From: Acidimicrobiales bacterium | Lineage (GTDB): Bacteria; Actinomycetota; Acidimicrobiia; Acidimicrobiales; SZUA-35 | Length of the DNA stretch: 64,000 nucleotides | NCBI GenBank assembly: GCA_020629155.1 | Contig: JAHDDW010000001.1 | Span: forward strand, 415,582 to 479,581 | Direction of reading: 5' to 3' | Part shown: piece after piece, positions 1-9,715 of the stretch | How positions within the stretch are numbered: the stretch's first letter is position 1 | Layout: each line of letters opens with the position of its first letter | Notes under the pieces: model-generated | What the model saw: the letters and a program-made list of their open reading frames with translations, nothing else | Told to the model about the DNA's origin: nothing | The model's database searches: none | Program-made: the position numbers and the translations under genes

Positions 1-52
1 GAGCGGACGCCTGAAAAGCGTTAGGTCACCGGATCGACGCCGGTCCCGACCA
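1..52 (+). tRNA. tRNA-Phe (GAA), 5' part outside window
   Basis: Anticodon stem GACGC/GCGTT with loop CTGAAAA (anticodon GAA), T-stem ACCGG/CCGGT, acceptor CCCGACC plus A; no encoded CCA. Confidence 0.8.
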
Positions 53-57
53 CTAGC

Positions 58-85
58 AAGGACCCGCTTGGGTCCTTTTTAGTTT
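58..85 (+). terminator. Rho-independent terminator after tRNA-Phe
   Basis: AAGGACCC-GCTT-GGGTCCTT followed by T-rich tract. Confidence 0.8.
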
Positions 86-1093
86 TTATTCAACTGTAAG
101 CGCCTGCAAGTCTTGCCACACTTGCTCAGGAACTTCCACTTCGTCTTTCGCTAAACAACCAACCATTTTTTTTCCGCCGCCAGCTCCAGGCAACCGCACA
201 GAATTTCCAGGAAGTGCAGCGGACGCTTCGATCTTCTTAATTGCTCGACTATTTTCTTCTTTAAAGCGATCTAAGCCAACAAGGTCTTGCGGATCAACTG
301 CCAGAAGAAACGCCCCAATTTCTGGAAACTTTTTTTCATAGTCGCCACCGACGCCACTACTTTCGAGCAACATGCCCATGCCTGTTAGTGATCGACACAG
401 CGTTTCTATCAGGAAACCTAAGGCAAAGCCTTTGTAATCACCAAAAGATTTAACAGAATAGGCCTCTGCAGGATCAACAGCTACCTCACCGTCGCTTGTA
501 TAAAACGTCTCGACAGGAAGGTCAGTCCCAAGTTTCTTCGCTAAGCGTACCTGCCCCCACGCTCGCTTCGACGTTGCCATATCAACCTCTAGAGGTCCAT
601 CTTCAGTTGGAATTGCATATGCTAAAGGATTGGTTCCAACTGTCGGGTCATAGCCACCAGGAGGTGCGACAGCCTCGCCCGCTCCATCGTTTACGACGAT
701 ACCTATGAAACCTTTTTTAGCGATATAGCTGGCGACATATCCTGGCCGCAGCCAGATATCCATATTTCTTATTGACGCTGCACCTATCACTTGTGATTTC
801 GCGCGTTGGCAGACTTCGTCGGCGACATGTCGAATCATCGCTTGGCCGTGGCCTTTGGCGTCTAACGCATAAAAAGCATCAGATTCTAGAAGGACTTCTG
901 GCTGCGGAAGATCTCTGTAATCTAGTTTGAGAAAGCCTGGGAACGCTGCAAGACCGTGACTGCTATGTCCACGCAGTTCGCCTTCTAAATACATGTCGAC
1001 AAGAAATGCAATATCGTATTGATGATACTCTTTGCGTTTTAAAGCCTCAGACATGAGTGTTTTGAGTTCGTGTACAGAAACAGTAATTGTCAT
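86..1093 (-). CDS. Ldh_2/malate-L-lactate dehydrogenase family oxidoreductase
   Basis: GHSSHGLAAFP, TSKRAWGQV and GVGGDYEKK-type motifs of the MDH/LDH type-2 family. Confidence 0.8.
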   Translation of the reverse strand: MTITVSVHELKTLMSEALKRKEYHQYDIAFLVDMYLEGELRGHSSHGLAAFPGFLKLDYRDLPQPEVLLESDAFYALDAKGHGQAMIRHVADEVCQRAKSQVIGAASIRNMDIWLRPGYVASYIAKKGFIGIVVNDGAGEAVAPPGGYDPTVGTNPLAYAIPTEDGPLEVDMATSKRAWGQVRLAKKLGTDLPVETFYTSDGEVAVDPAEAYSVKSFGDYKGFALGFLIETLCRSLTGMGMLLESSGVGGDYEKKFPEIGAFLLAVDPQDLVGLDRFKEENSRAIKKIEASAALPGNSVRLPGAGGGKKMVGCLAKDEVEVPEQVWQDLQALTVE

Positions 1094-1157
1094 TGCATCA
1101 GTCTAGCAATGAGCAAAAGAGTTGGTCTGACACCCAGACTGGACCAGCTTCAAGACG

Positions 1158-1214
1158 TGAGGTATAAATAGTTGATTTATACCTCATAAAGTGTCATTAT
1201 TGTGAGGTATAAAT
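1158..1214. promoter_or_regulatory. Operator-like cluster upstream of fic: 12-bp perfect inverted repeat plus third half-site
   Basis: TGAGGTATAAAT-AGTTG-ATTTATACCTCA (1158-1186) and TGAGGTATAAAT again at 1203-1214. Confidence 0.7.
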
Positions 1215-1228
1215 GAGATCGAGGTTAT

Positions 1229-2368
1229 ATGCGTTGGAATTGGCAGCAAACAGACTGGCCTAATTTTTGTTGGGATGAAGAGAAATTCGTAGAGCTAGAA
1301 TCGAAATTTTTGTTTCATTCTGGGGAAGCCAACGGAAGTGTCAAACATTTAGATCAGGAGAAGAAAGATCTTCTCCGCGTCGAGATTATCACAGGAGAGG
1401 CACTCAAAACCTCTGCGATAGAAGGCGAAATTCTCAACCGGGCAAGTGTTCAATCATCTATCAAAAACGTTTTTGGTTTATCAAACGATGATCGTCATGC
1501 TGGGGCTGCCGAAAACGCGATAGCACAAATGATGGGCGACCTCTACAAAAATTATGGGCAACCTTTATCACATGAAAAACTGTTTCTGTGGCATCAGATG
1601 CTGATGGAAAGACGAACAGATCTTACTGATATCGGCAGCTATAGAACACATAGCGAACCCATGCAAGTGGTTTCAGGTATGGTCGGCGACCCCAAAGTTC
1701 ATTTTGAAGCACCACCTTCTCAGAACGTGGCATATGAGATGGATGCCTTCTTAGCGTGGTTTACTGATACATCGCCTGCTGGAGGAAAGCCGCTCCCTGC
1801 GTTAACCAGGGCAGCTATAGCTCATCTTTATTTTGTTTGCATTCATCCGTTTGAAGACGGCAACGGTCGGATTGGCCGAGCAGTCGCCGAGAAAGCACTC
1901 GCTGAGAACTTGCAACAACCAACCTTAATCGCGCTATCTCAAAGTATTGGGAAAGACCGCAAAGAATACTACCGACTTCTAGAAATCAGCAACAAACAAT
2001 TGGATATAACCAGATGGATCACGTACTTTGCGCAGACAATACTTGAAGCTCAAATATATTCAATGCGATGGATTGAATTTCTGATAGGCAAAACTAAATT
2101 GTTTGACGCTGCAAGAGGCCGTTTGAGTTCACGGCAAGAAAAAGTATTGGTTCGTATGTTTCGAGAGGGAATCGATGGTTTCAAAGGCGGCTTGAGCGTC
2201 AATAATTATATGACTATCACAAAAGCGTCTCGCGCCACAAGCACTCGCGACTTACAAGATTTAGTTGCCAAAAACATTTTGCTGAGAACAGGGACCTTAA
2301 AAAGCACAAGATATCATCTTAACCTTGTCTACTCAGCTAGTCAGCCTGTGGAAGGTCGTTCCAGTTAG
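1229..2368 (+). CDS. Fic family protein (DUF4172-like N-terminus, Fic core, C-terminal winged helix)
   Basis: HPFEDGNGRIGR Fic motif; TSAIEGE inhibitory-like motif; C-terminal HTH-like segment. Confidence 0.9.
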   Translation: MRWNWQQTDWPNFCWDEEKFVELESKFLFHSGEANGSVKHLDQEKKDLLRVEIITGEALKTSAIEGEILNRASVQSSIKNVFGLSNDDRHAGAAENAIAQMMGDLYKNYGQPLSHEKLFLWHQMLMERRTDLTDIGSYRTHSEPMQVVSGMVGDPKVHFEAPPSQNVAYEMDAFLAWFTDTSPAGGKPLPALTRAAIAHLYFVCIHPFEDGNGRIGRAVAEKALAENLQQPTLIALSQSIGKDRKEYYRLLEISNKQLDITRWITYFAQTILEAQIYSMRWIEFLIGKTKLFDAARGRLSSRQEKVLVRMFREGIDGFKGGLSVNNYMTITKASRATSTRDLQDLVAKNILLRTGTLKSTRYHLNLVYSASQPVEGRSS

Positions 2369-3801
2369 CGGAAGAAGCGAAACAGCTTCTTCAACTTCGC
2401 TTTTGCGACAGCTTGGGCGCTAGAACCAACGGCGTTGAAATTTTGTGACATGAAAATATCAGCCGCTTTATTCACCGCCTGAGCATAACTTGGATAGGTC
2501 GAGACGTATTTAAAAATTTTGTACATCGAAATATCGGCAGCCATAGCAAGACTGAAAAGGTTTATCACCTCAGCCGACCTTGGGCCTGCAAGAGCTGCCG
2601 CAACGATGTTGCCTGTCAACTTCTCAACGTCGACTAGAAGAAAGCCGTCTTTCACATCATCAGTGTAATACCTATCGGTGGTGGCCATATCGACCTCTAT
2701 GCGCAGTATGTGTTCGGCTGGCTCGGCTGCAAACGCGCCCACAGATGCCACCTCTAGTGAACCGAAAACGGCTACTGGCACAGGAGCAAGTTTTGACTGC
2801 GGAACATACGGGAGCGAAATTTTCGATACGATGCGGCGTGCTAACGCACCAGCTGCGCTCGTTGTCCCAGGCAGCGGAGCGCCTTGCAGCCAAGAAATAT
2901 CTCCCACAGCCCATACAGAATCTACCGACGTGCGCCCGTTCGCATCTACGACAATATGGCCAGACTTGGTAGTTTCGAGAGCAAGATTGTCGATACCTAG
3001 CTTTTTTGTCCGTGGCTGCCTGCCTGTTGCAACCAGAATTTTTTCGACGTGGTCAACGACAACGTCGTTTTTGTCACTGTTATTGCCTGCCTTCAGTGAC
3101 TGCTTTGCTTTATCGTACGATTCAACGCCATAGTTAGTGAACACTTGAACTCCCAACGATGTTAGAGAACGTTCAACCAGTGCACTAATTTTTGGCGGCT
3201 GCCCAGGCAAGACTGCGTTTTGATATTCGAATAACACAACTTGTGTGCCTAACTTTTGAAAAGCTGTTGCCATTTCCACGCCAATTGGACCCGCACCTAC
3301 AATCGCCAGCTTTTCAGGCGGACTTGTTAGAGAAAAAAGAGTTTCATTCGTCAAAAGATCGTCAGAGGCTACACCAGCAATGTCTATTTTGTTAGGGCTA
3401 GCTCCTGCCGCAATGATAAGAAGATCTCCTGTGAGCGCCGTCTTAGCACCGTCGCCATAGGTGAGCTCCACCGTTGACTTATCTTTGATATAAGCGGTTG
3501 CTTGCTCTATTGTAAGATTTTTTATTTCGCTAAATTCTTTGTGTTCTTCTTCTGACAAAGCTTTCGCTTTGTTTCTTGCATACTCCAAGGCCTCGGTCGG
3601 AGAGAACGCTTCACCTACCAGGCTAGCTGCATGTAACAACGCTTTTGAGGGTATGCACCCCGTGTTTGTGCAGTCTCCGCCGATTGCGTCTTTTTCTATC
3701 AGCGTCACCTTGTGGCCGAAGTTGGTTAACCCGACGGCTAACGTCATCCCAGCAGGCCCAGCGCCGATAACGATACAATGTTTCTTTTTTGACTTTGCCA
3801 T
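2365..3801 (-). CDS. Pyridine nucleotide-disulfide oxidoreductase (dihydrolipoamide dehydrogenase/mercuric reductase-like)
   Basis: GAGPAGMTLA, GGDCTNTGCIPSKALL redox-active Cys motif, second Rossmann GAGPIGVEMA, AVGDI. Confidence 0.9.
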   Translation of the reverse strand: MAKSKKKHCIVIGAGPAGMTLAVGLTNFGHKVTLIEKDAIGGDCTNTGCIPSKALLHAASLVGEAFSPTEALEYARNKAKALSEEEHKEFSEIKNLTIEQATAYIKDKSTVELTYGDGAKTALTGDLLIIAAGASPNKIDIAGVASDDLLTNETLFSLTSPPEKLAIVGAGPIGVEMATAFQKLGTQVVLFEYQNAVLPGQPPKISALVERSLTSLGVQVFTNYGVESYDKAKQSLKAGNNSDKNDVVVDHVEKILVATGRQPRTKKLGIDNLALETTKSGHIVVDANGRTSVDSVWAVGDISWLQGAPLPGTTSAAGALARRIVSKISLPYVPQSKLAPVPVAVFGSLEVASVGAFAAEPAEHILRIEVDMATTDRYYTDDVKDGFLLVDVEKLTGNIVAAALAGPRSAEVINLFSLAMAADISMYKIFKYVSTYPSYAQAVNKAADIFMSQNFNAVGSSAQAVAKAKLKKLFRFFR

Positions 3802-3807
3802 CGCAGT

Positions 3808-4509
3808 TCACTCCGGTGCTATATTTTTTTGCCTTGCTTGCATTTTTCGGCTCACGACAATGGCGGCGACGCTCACAAGTATCGAAATAGCTAGCGTGCG
3901 ATAATCTAGCGTCGCTTTTGAAAGATCTAGCGAATCTAACGATGCGCCTATCCCAACAAAAGAAACCGTACCAACGATTGTTCCTGCAATAGTGCCTATC
4001 ATAAACGGCCAGAATCTGAGCTTTAACACACCCGCTGCGTAGGAAACTAAGTCATACGGAAGGTATAGCAGCCGCATCAGCACTGTCGCTGTTAAAGGGT
4101 CAGACTGTGCTTTACGTAACATGTTTTTAACAGATTTCGGTATTTTGGGAGACTCTAACACTTTGCTTGATGACTCGCCTAAGAAAAACCCGCCTGCACG
4201 ATAGGCGACTGCAACAGAAAGATTCGCCCCGATTACTGTCCATAGACTCCCCCAATAAATACCAAAAACAAGGCCACCGAGAATAGTCAAAATTGATGCA
4301 GGGAAAAATATGAACAAACGCAGCGTATAGATAGCTATGTAAACGATTGGACCCCACCAGTTGTTTTCCAAGGTCGCACGGATTTCTTCAGCAGCTTCTA
4401 ATGGGCTCAGCCCAGTTTGCTTGCTGTAGATAAAGTAACCGACAAGCAGCATGCCCCAAATCGCTAGCACGCTATATTTTAAATAGGTTTGCGTTTTTTT
4501 AGATTTCAT
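3808..4509 (-). CDS. TVP38/TMEM64 (SNARE-associated/DedA-like) membrane protein
   Basis: Hydrophobic protein with GLVFGIYWGSLWTVIGANLSVAVAYRAGGFFLG region typical of the family. Confidence 0.8.
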   Translation of the reverse strand: MKSKKTQTYLKYSVLAIWGMLLVGYFIYSKQTGLSPLEAAEEIRATLENNWWGPIVYIAIYTLRLFIFFPASILTILGGLVFGIYWGSLWTVIGANLSVAVAYRAGGFFLGESSSKVLESPKIPKSVKNMLRKAQSDPLTATVLMRLLYLPYDLVSYAAGVLKLRFWPFMIGTIAGTIVGTVSFVGIGASLDSLDLSKATLDYRTLAISILVSVAAIVVSRKMQARQKNIAPE

Positions 4510-5152
4510 TTGACTCTTCGGTCGATGTGGCTGGCTGGTTCAGCAACTGAACATATGCTTGTATGAATCTAAGTAACGCAGAAGCAAACACTACTATTCC
4601 CATTGCATAAAGCAAAACGTTTACCTGATCGGCAAAGACGATCAGAAGGCAGAAAAATACTATAGTTTCGCCGCCTTCTATCAGACCAGTCGGCATTGCC
4701 AGCGACGTTTTCTGACGCTTGTCATTAGTTTTATGTTTCTCAACTAGCGCCGAGAGATATGTCCATGTGATCGTGTTCACATAAAAGCTGGCTAACAAAA
4801 AGCTGACCGCCAGCCACGTTTGCTTGTCGTCGTTCGCGAGGCCTAACGCCAGCGGTATCGCTGCGTAGACAATAAAATCTAAGGTGATGTCTACGTACCC
4901 TCCAGCATCGTTAGCCACTTTGTCCAGGCGGTTTCTTGCTATGACACCATCGAAGCCATCCAAAACCCTGTTTACTAGCCAAAACAGCAGCGCCAAAACA
5001 GTCTGCTGCACAGCTATGAAACCCGCAGCGCCCAACCCGAAGAAGAAACCTAGCAGCGAAACATAGTTAGGTTTTACTTTGATAAGCCCTGTTTTTACAA
5101 CTATAGGTTTGATGATTCGTTCTGTGTACAGCCGTAAAGATTGATCGAGCAT
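4499..5152 (-). CDS. CDP-alcohol phosphatidyltransferase family protein
   Basis: DGFDGVIARN...GGYVDITLDF matches the CDP-alcohol phosphotransferase motif. Confidence 0.85.
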   Translation of the reverse strand: MLDQSLRLYTERIIKPIVVKTGLIKVKPNYVSLLGFFFGLGAAGFIAVQQTVLALLFWLVNRVLDGFDGVIARNRLDKVANDAGGYVDITLDFIVYAAIPLALGLANDDKQTWLAVSFLLASFYVNTITWTYLSALVEKHKTNDKRQKTSLAMPTGLIEGGETIVFFCLLIVFADQVNVLLYAMGIVVFASALLRFIQAYVQLLNQPATSTEESNEI

Positions 5153-5160
5153 ACCGTAGG

Positions 5161-6426
5161 CTACGCTAACGTTTCAGCTGCTTTTTCGGCGGCGGCTAGT
5201 GTGCGGTTGAGGTCTTCGTCGCTGTGGGCGAGTGATGGAAACATCACTTCATATGGGCCAGGCGCTAAGGCGATGCCTTCTGCCAACATTGCGTGGAAAA
5301 ACTTTTTGTAGCTATCGCCAGCGCATGCTGCTTGTGCTTCGTCGTAATTAGTGACAGCAGCATCAGTGAAAAATATGTTCAGCAGCGGACCATACTGTGG
5401 CACCTGCGCAGCGATTTTTTTCTCGGCGAAGACGTGGCGGAACCCTTTAGCCAGTCGAGTCGCTTTGCTTTCTAGTTCACCATAGCGACCATCAAGTAGA
5501 TTCAGCGCGGTTAACCCAGCAGCCGTCGCTAACGGATTGCCCGACAAAGTGCCGCCTTGATAGACAGGCCCGAGCGGCGAAATATGTGCCATGATTTCTT
5601 TCGAGGCACCGAACGCGCCGACAGGTAAACCGCCGCCTATCACTTTGCCGAATGCCCACACATCTGGTGTGACGCCGCTAGCCTCGGTCGCGCCACCATA
5701 GCCAAGCCTGAACCCCGTGATTACCTCGTCGAATAGCAGCACCGCCCCAACACGATCGCACTCGGCTCGCAGCCCTTCAAGAAAGCCAGGCACTGGAGGC
5801 ACAAGGCCCATGTTTGCCGCTATAGGTTCGACCGCAACCAGTGCGGTATCATCGTCAAGCGTGGGCACAACGTTATACGGCATCACAACGGTGTCGGCAA
5901 CCGCTGCTGGCGTAACGCCAGCTGAGCCTACCAAGCCTTGGTTAGCCACACCAGAGCCGCCAGCAGCAAGCAACGCATCACTATGGCCGTGATAACAACC
6001 AGCAAATTTCACGATCTTCGACCGACCAGTCACTCCCCTCGCAAGACGAATTGCAGACATAGCTGCTTCGGTGCCAGATGAGGTCATCCGAATCATCTCT
6101 AAGCCAGGGACACATTCAACAATTTTTTCTGCCAGCGCTAGCTCGCCTGTTGTCGGCGCACCATAGGTGGTGCCTTTTTCTGCCGCTTTCTTGATCGCAG
6201 CGACAACCTCATCAGTAGCGTGCCCCAGAATAGACGCACCATAGCTTTGCACATAGTCGATATAGGTGGCGCCTTCAACATCGGTGATATAGGCACCTTT
6301 CGCTTCGCTGACGACATACGGCGTCCCACCGACAGAGCGAAACGACCGCACAGGCGAGTTAACACCGCCAGGCAACACTTCACATGAACGAGCAAAAACA
6401 TCGGCATTAGTTTGAAAAGAACTCAC
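5161..6426 (-). CDS. hemL: Glutamate-1-semialdehyde 2,1-aminomutase
   Basis: Full-length class III aminotransferase; LLFDEVITGFR, FGKVIGGGLPVGAFG. Confidence 0.95.
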   Translation of the reverse strand: MSSFQTNADVFARSCEVLPGGVNSPVRSFRSVGGTPYVVSEAKGAYITDVEGATYIDYVQSYGASILGHATDEVVAAIKKAAEKGTTYGAPTTGELALAEKIVECVPGLEMIRMTSSGTEAAMSAIRLARGVTGRSKIVKFAGCYHGHSDALLAAGGSGVANQGLVGSAGVTPAAVADTVVMPYNVVPTLDDDTALVAVEPIAANMGLVPPVPGFLEGLRAECDRVGAVLLFDEVITGFRLGYGGATEASGVTPDVWAFGKVIGGGLPVGAFGASKEIMAHISPLGPVYQGGTLSGNPLATAAGLTALNLLDGRYGELESKATRLAKGFRHVFAEKKIAAQVPQYGPLLNIFFTDAAVTNYDEAQAACAGDSYKKFFHAMLAEGIALAPGPYEVMFPSLAHSDEDLNRTLAAAEKAAETLA

Positions 6427-6467
6427 CTTGTGAGCCTACCGAAGTACGTGCCCCGAGCGACCTTTGA

Positions 6468-7724
6468 TTACACTCCGAGGGTCGAGATCGATAGCACATA
6501 CACGCCATCATCGCGGCGATATGAATATCCAGATCCAGTAATAATGGCAGCAACGTTTGGTTCTTTAATTTGTTTAGTATCGACATTGCTAACGAACCGA
6601 AGCAGTTTCGATGCAGCAGCATCAAGTACAGCATCATCTGTGCCAAGTTTCACTTCAAATGCTCCCCACCGACCATCGTCTGTTTCAACAATTGCATCAA
6701 CTTCATCACCGTTGTTATTACGAAAATGAGAAATTGTCGCATCGCTCATCTGACCATAAACACGTAAATCACGAACTACAAGCGATTCAAAAAGAAAACC
6801 TAAAGTATTCAGATCTTTTAAAAGTTTTTGAGGTGTTGCGTTAAGCGCAGCGGCAGCAAGTGAAGGGCAACATATATGCCGGCGAGGTCTTCCGATTACC
6901 TTGCTCTTTGAGCGAAGATGATTGCCCCAAGCTGGCTGTTCTTCTATAATCATCAGCCGTTCAAGTGCTTCGAGATAACGCTCGACTGTTCCTCGATCTG
7001 CAACTCCGCCACCACCAGCTACTTCTGCAGCAAGTTTTGCTATCGAACGATCTTGCGCAGTATTACGTGCTAGAGCTGCGATCAAACGTCTAAGCTTCTG
7101 TGGTTTTTTGATCTTCGCCACACTTTCAATATCTACGGTAGTTACCTGCTTCAAATAATCTTTGGCTGCCCTGTGAGCTACCTCTACAGGCTGATCAATC
7201 TGGATAGGCCAGCCGCCACGAACTAACCAATCTACTACATCGACTATTTCCACCTTGCTAGCCCCAGCCACTTGTGCTTCTCCTTCAAGAAGCCTCGACA
7301 GACTAACTTCACCCGTTGAAACACCTGATTCCCAAAGTGACATAGGCCGCATCTGCAGAAAACCAAACCGCCCTGCACCAGTATGGCGATTCACATCGTC
7401 AGCAGGCGAAGCCGAACCAGTAAGAATAAACTGGCCGAGTTTAGAGCGATTGTCGACTTCACGTCTAACTTCATTCCAGAGGTTTGGTGCGATTTGCCAC
7501 TCATCGAGCAATCGAGGGGTCTCCCCTTGGAGAAGAGTCTGAGGTATTGTTTTTGCCGCCTGAACAGCGTTGGAATCAAGATCTAGCAATACTTCGCTTT
7601 GAGCTTGTTGGCGAGCTGTCTGTGTCTTTCCACAGGACTTAGGCCCTTCAATAACAACAGCTCCTGTTGTCGCGAGCCTTTCGGTAAGTTCTCTATCAAC
7701 TATTCTTGGCCTGTATTCGTTCAT
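6468..7724 (-). CDS. AAA ATPase with DUF4143 C-terminal nuclease-like domain
   Basis: Walker A GPKSCGKT, LLDEWQ, C-terminal GDEVDAIVE...FEVKLG (PD-(D/E)XK-like). Confidence 0.85.
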   Translation of the reverse strand: MNEYRPRIVDRELTERLATTGAVVIEGPKSCGKTQTARQQAQSEVLLDLDSNAVQAAKTIPQTLLQGETPRLLDEWQIAPNLWNEVRREVDNRSKLGQFILTGSASPADDVNRHTGAGRFGFLQMRPMSLWESGVSTGEVSLSRLLEGEAQVAGASKVEIVDVVDWLVRGGWPIQIDQPVEVAHRAAKDYLKQVTTVDIESVAKIKKPQKLRRLIAALARNTAQDRSIAKLAAEVAGGGGVADRGTVERYLEALERLMIIEEQPAWGNHLRSKSKVIGRPRRHICCPSLAAAALNATPQKLLKDLNTLGFLFESLVVRDLRVYGQMSDATISHFRNNNGDEVDAIVETDDGRWGAFEVKLGTDDAVLDAAASKLLRFVSNVDTKQIKEPNVAAIITGSGYSYRRDDGVYVLSISTLGV

Positions 7725-7778
7725 AACTGATTTCCTAAGCAGAAAGACTACTTCATATCATACTTCAGAATAAAATCT

Positions 7779-7870
7779 ATACCAAGAAAAAAATATATCC
7801 CATACCAAGAAAAAAATATATCCCATACCAAGAAAAAAATATATCCCATACCAAGAAAAAAATATATCGC
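7779..7870. repeat. Four tandem 23-bp repeats (iteron-like) upstream of the ATPase gene
   Basis: ATACCAAGAAAAAAATATATCCC x4 at 7779, 7802, 7825, 7848; fourth copy ends CGC. Confidence 0.95.
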
Positions 7871-8035
7871 CACTTTTCACAATCGAAAGTAGACAACCCC
7901 TACTTTTTGCTAGCCACTACTCTGACGCACCTAACGTAAGCCGTGGGTTCGTGTAACAAGGTCGACAAGGACGAACAATACAAGCAGAATCTCTATCTAG
8001 CTGGTGTAGCAGGTTCTGAATCCTCCAAGGAACTA

Positions 8036-9019
8036 TTACGCAGGGAGAATTTCTGCTAGTTCAGCGGCAAGATAGGTTAAAATGATATCTGCACCAGCTC
8101 GTTTGATCGAAGTTGTGACCTCTAGCGCAGCAGCTTCGCCATCAATCCAGCCGTTCGCAGCTGCGGCTTTCAACATGGCATACTCGCCGCTCACATGATA
8201 GGCGGCGACAGGCACATCAACTTCACGGCGCACATTCGCAATAATGTCTAGATATGCCAATGCAGGTTTAACCATTACCATGTCGGCACCTTCAGCCAGG
8301 TCAAGATGCACCTCAGTTAACGATTCCCTGGCATTGCGCCAATCTTGCTGGTAGCCCTTGCGGTGGCCGCCATCGGCAATTGTCACATCGACTGCGTCAC
8401 GAAACGGGCCATACATAGAACTTGCATATTTCGCAGAGTAGGCAAGAATCGCCACATCATGATGGCCGTCATTATCGAGCGCGGCACGAATAGCGGCAAC
8501 TTGACCGTCCATCATGCCAGAAGGCGCTATCACCGACGCACCTGCACGGGCTTGAGCAACCGCCATCTTTGCATACAATTTTAAGGTCGCATCGTTGTCG
8601 ACTGTGCCGTCGGCAGCCATAGCACCGCAATGACCATGGCTGGTAAACTCGTCCACACACGTGTCGGCCATCAAAATAATATCATCACCAAATGATGCGA
8701 CAAGGCCTTTTAACGCTGTTTGCACCACGCCTTTTGGATGCCAAGCCTGTGAACCTATGACGTCTTTTTTCAGCGGCAACCCAAAAAGAATCACGCCAGG
8801 GATCCCCAAATCGATAAGTCGTTCAACTTCTTTATGCAATGATGCTTGCGTGTGCTGCATTACACCTGGCAGTGATGTTATTTCTTGCGGAGCACTCGCA
8901 CCTTCTCGTACAAATAACGGTGCAATCAAGTCGGCTTTTCGCAACTGTGTCTCTGCAACCAGTTCACGCATTTTCTGCGTACGACGCAGCCTTCTCATTC
9001 TTTTTTCGGGGAAAACCAT
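8036..9019 (-). CDS. hemB: Delta-aminolevulinic acid dehydratase (porphobilinogen synthase)
   Basis: MRRLRRTQKMRELVAET, DTCVDEFTSHGHCG, SAKYASSMYGPFRDA, MVKPALAYLDII. Confidence 0.95.
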   Translation of the reverse strand: MVFPEKRMRRLRRTQKMRELVAETQLRKADLIAPLFVREGASAPQEITSLPGVMQHTQASLHKEVERLIDLGIPGVILFGLPLKKDVIGSQAWHPKGVVQTALKGLVASFGDDIILMADTCVDEFTSHGHCGAMAADGTVDNDATLKLYAKMAVAQARAGASVIAPSGMMDGQVAAIRAALDNDGHHDVAILAYSAKYASSMYGPFRDAVDVTIADGGHRKGYQQDWRNARESLTEVHLDLAEGADMVMVKPALAYLDIIANVRREVDVPVAAYHVSGEYAMLKAAAANGWIDGEAAALEVTTSIKRAGADIILTYLAAELAEILPA

Positions 9020-9064
9020 ACCCCTTAGTCTAGTGTGGGACTTGCCCGAAACTCCCGGCTTGTT

Positions 9065-9625
9065 TTATACTCGTTCGACTTCAAGCTGATCATGAATCTC
9101 ATTGCACTCAATTTCATCGAGACCTATCGCCGCTGCTAACGACCGCAAATAGTCAGCTTCTTCGTCGGTGTCTAAGGTGATTGCCATAAGAGAGACAACG
9201 TAGGCTTCGGTGCGCAAACTCTTGTCAACTTGACGCCCAAGATCAGCTGGCGACAAAAGCGGTGCAGCTAGCTCAGACTTTAGAAATTGTTGCTCTGCTT
9301 CAGAAATTTCGCCGAGCTCGCCCATGATCGCATCGATTTCGCTTTGATCCACAGACCCATCAGACTTTGCAGCATTAACCATCGAACGAATAAGGATTTC
9401 TGCGTCTTGATCAGTTAGGTCTTCGCCTGCCAGCTGCTGCTGGCTTCCATCATCCTTACCTCCAGAAAATTTGCCTTTAGAACCTTTGACAAGTCGTCCA
9501 ATTTTTCGACCACCGAGCATTGCGCCAGCGAAGCTGCCAACCATTGCACCAGTTCTACCACCCAAAGCACCACCTAGGAGACGGCCACCTTGACTTCCTA
9601 GAAGACTGCCTAATAAACCGATCAT
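9065..9625 (-). CDS. DUF533/TerB-like (YebE family) protein
   Basis: Gly-rich N-terminus followed by acidic helical TerB-like domain (NAAKSDGSVDQSEIDAIM). Confidence 0.75.
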   Translation of the reverse strand: MIGLLGSLLGSQGGRLLGGALGGRTGAMVGSFAGAMLGGRKIGRLVKGSKGKFSGGKDDGSQQQLAGEDLTDQDAEILIRSMVNAAKSDGSVDQSEIDAIMGELGEISEAEQQFLKSELAAPLLSPADLGRQVDKSLRTEAYVVSLMAITLDTDEEADYLRSLAAAIGLDEIECNEIHDQLEVERV

Positions 9626-9715
9626 GACTAACTCCTTTTGACCGCCAACTACAACGGTTCTTCCTTATTGACTCATTACGTAGAGATTAGCCGCAAGAAA
9701 CGACGTGCAAGGAAA

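Noticed and set aside
496-708. Plus-strand ORF inside the Ldh_2 dehydrogenase gene
   Set aside because: Antisense to a well-supported enzyme gene, no recognisable family.
2580-3904. Several plus-strand ORFs antisense to the disulfide reductase
   Set aside because: Shadow ORFs opposite a full-length enzyme with intact motifs.
7779-7870. Tandem repeats considered as a CRISPR array
   Set aside because: The 23-bp units are directly adjacent with no spacers, and no cas genes are visible.
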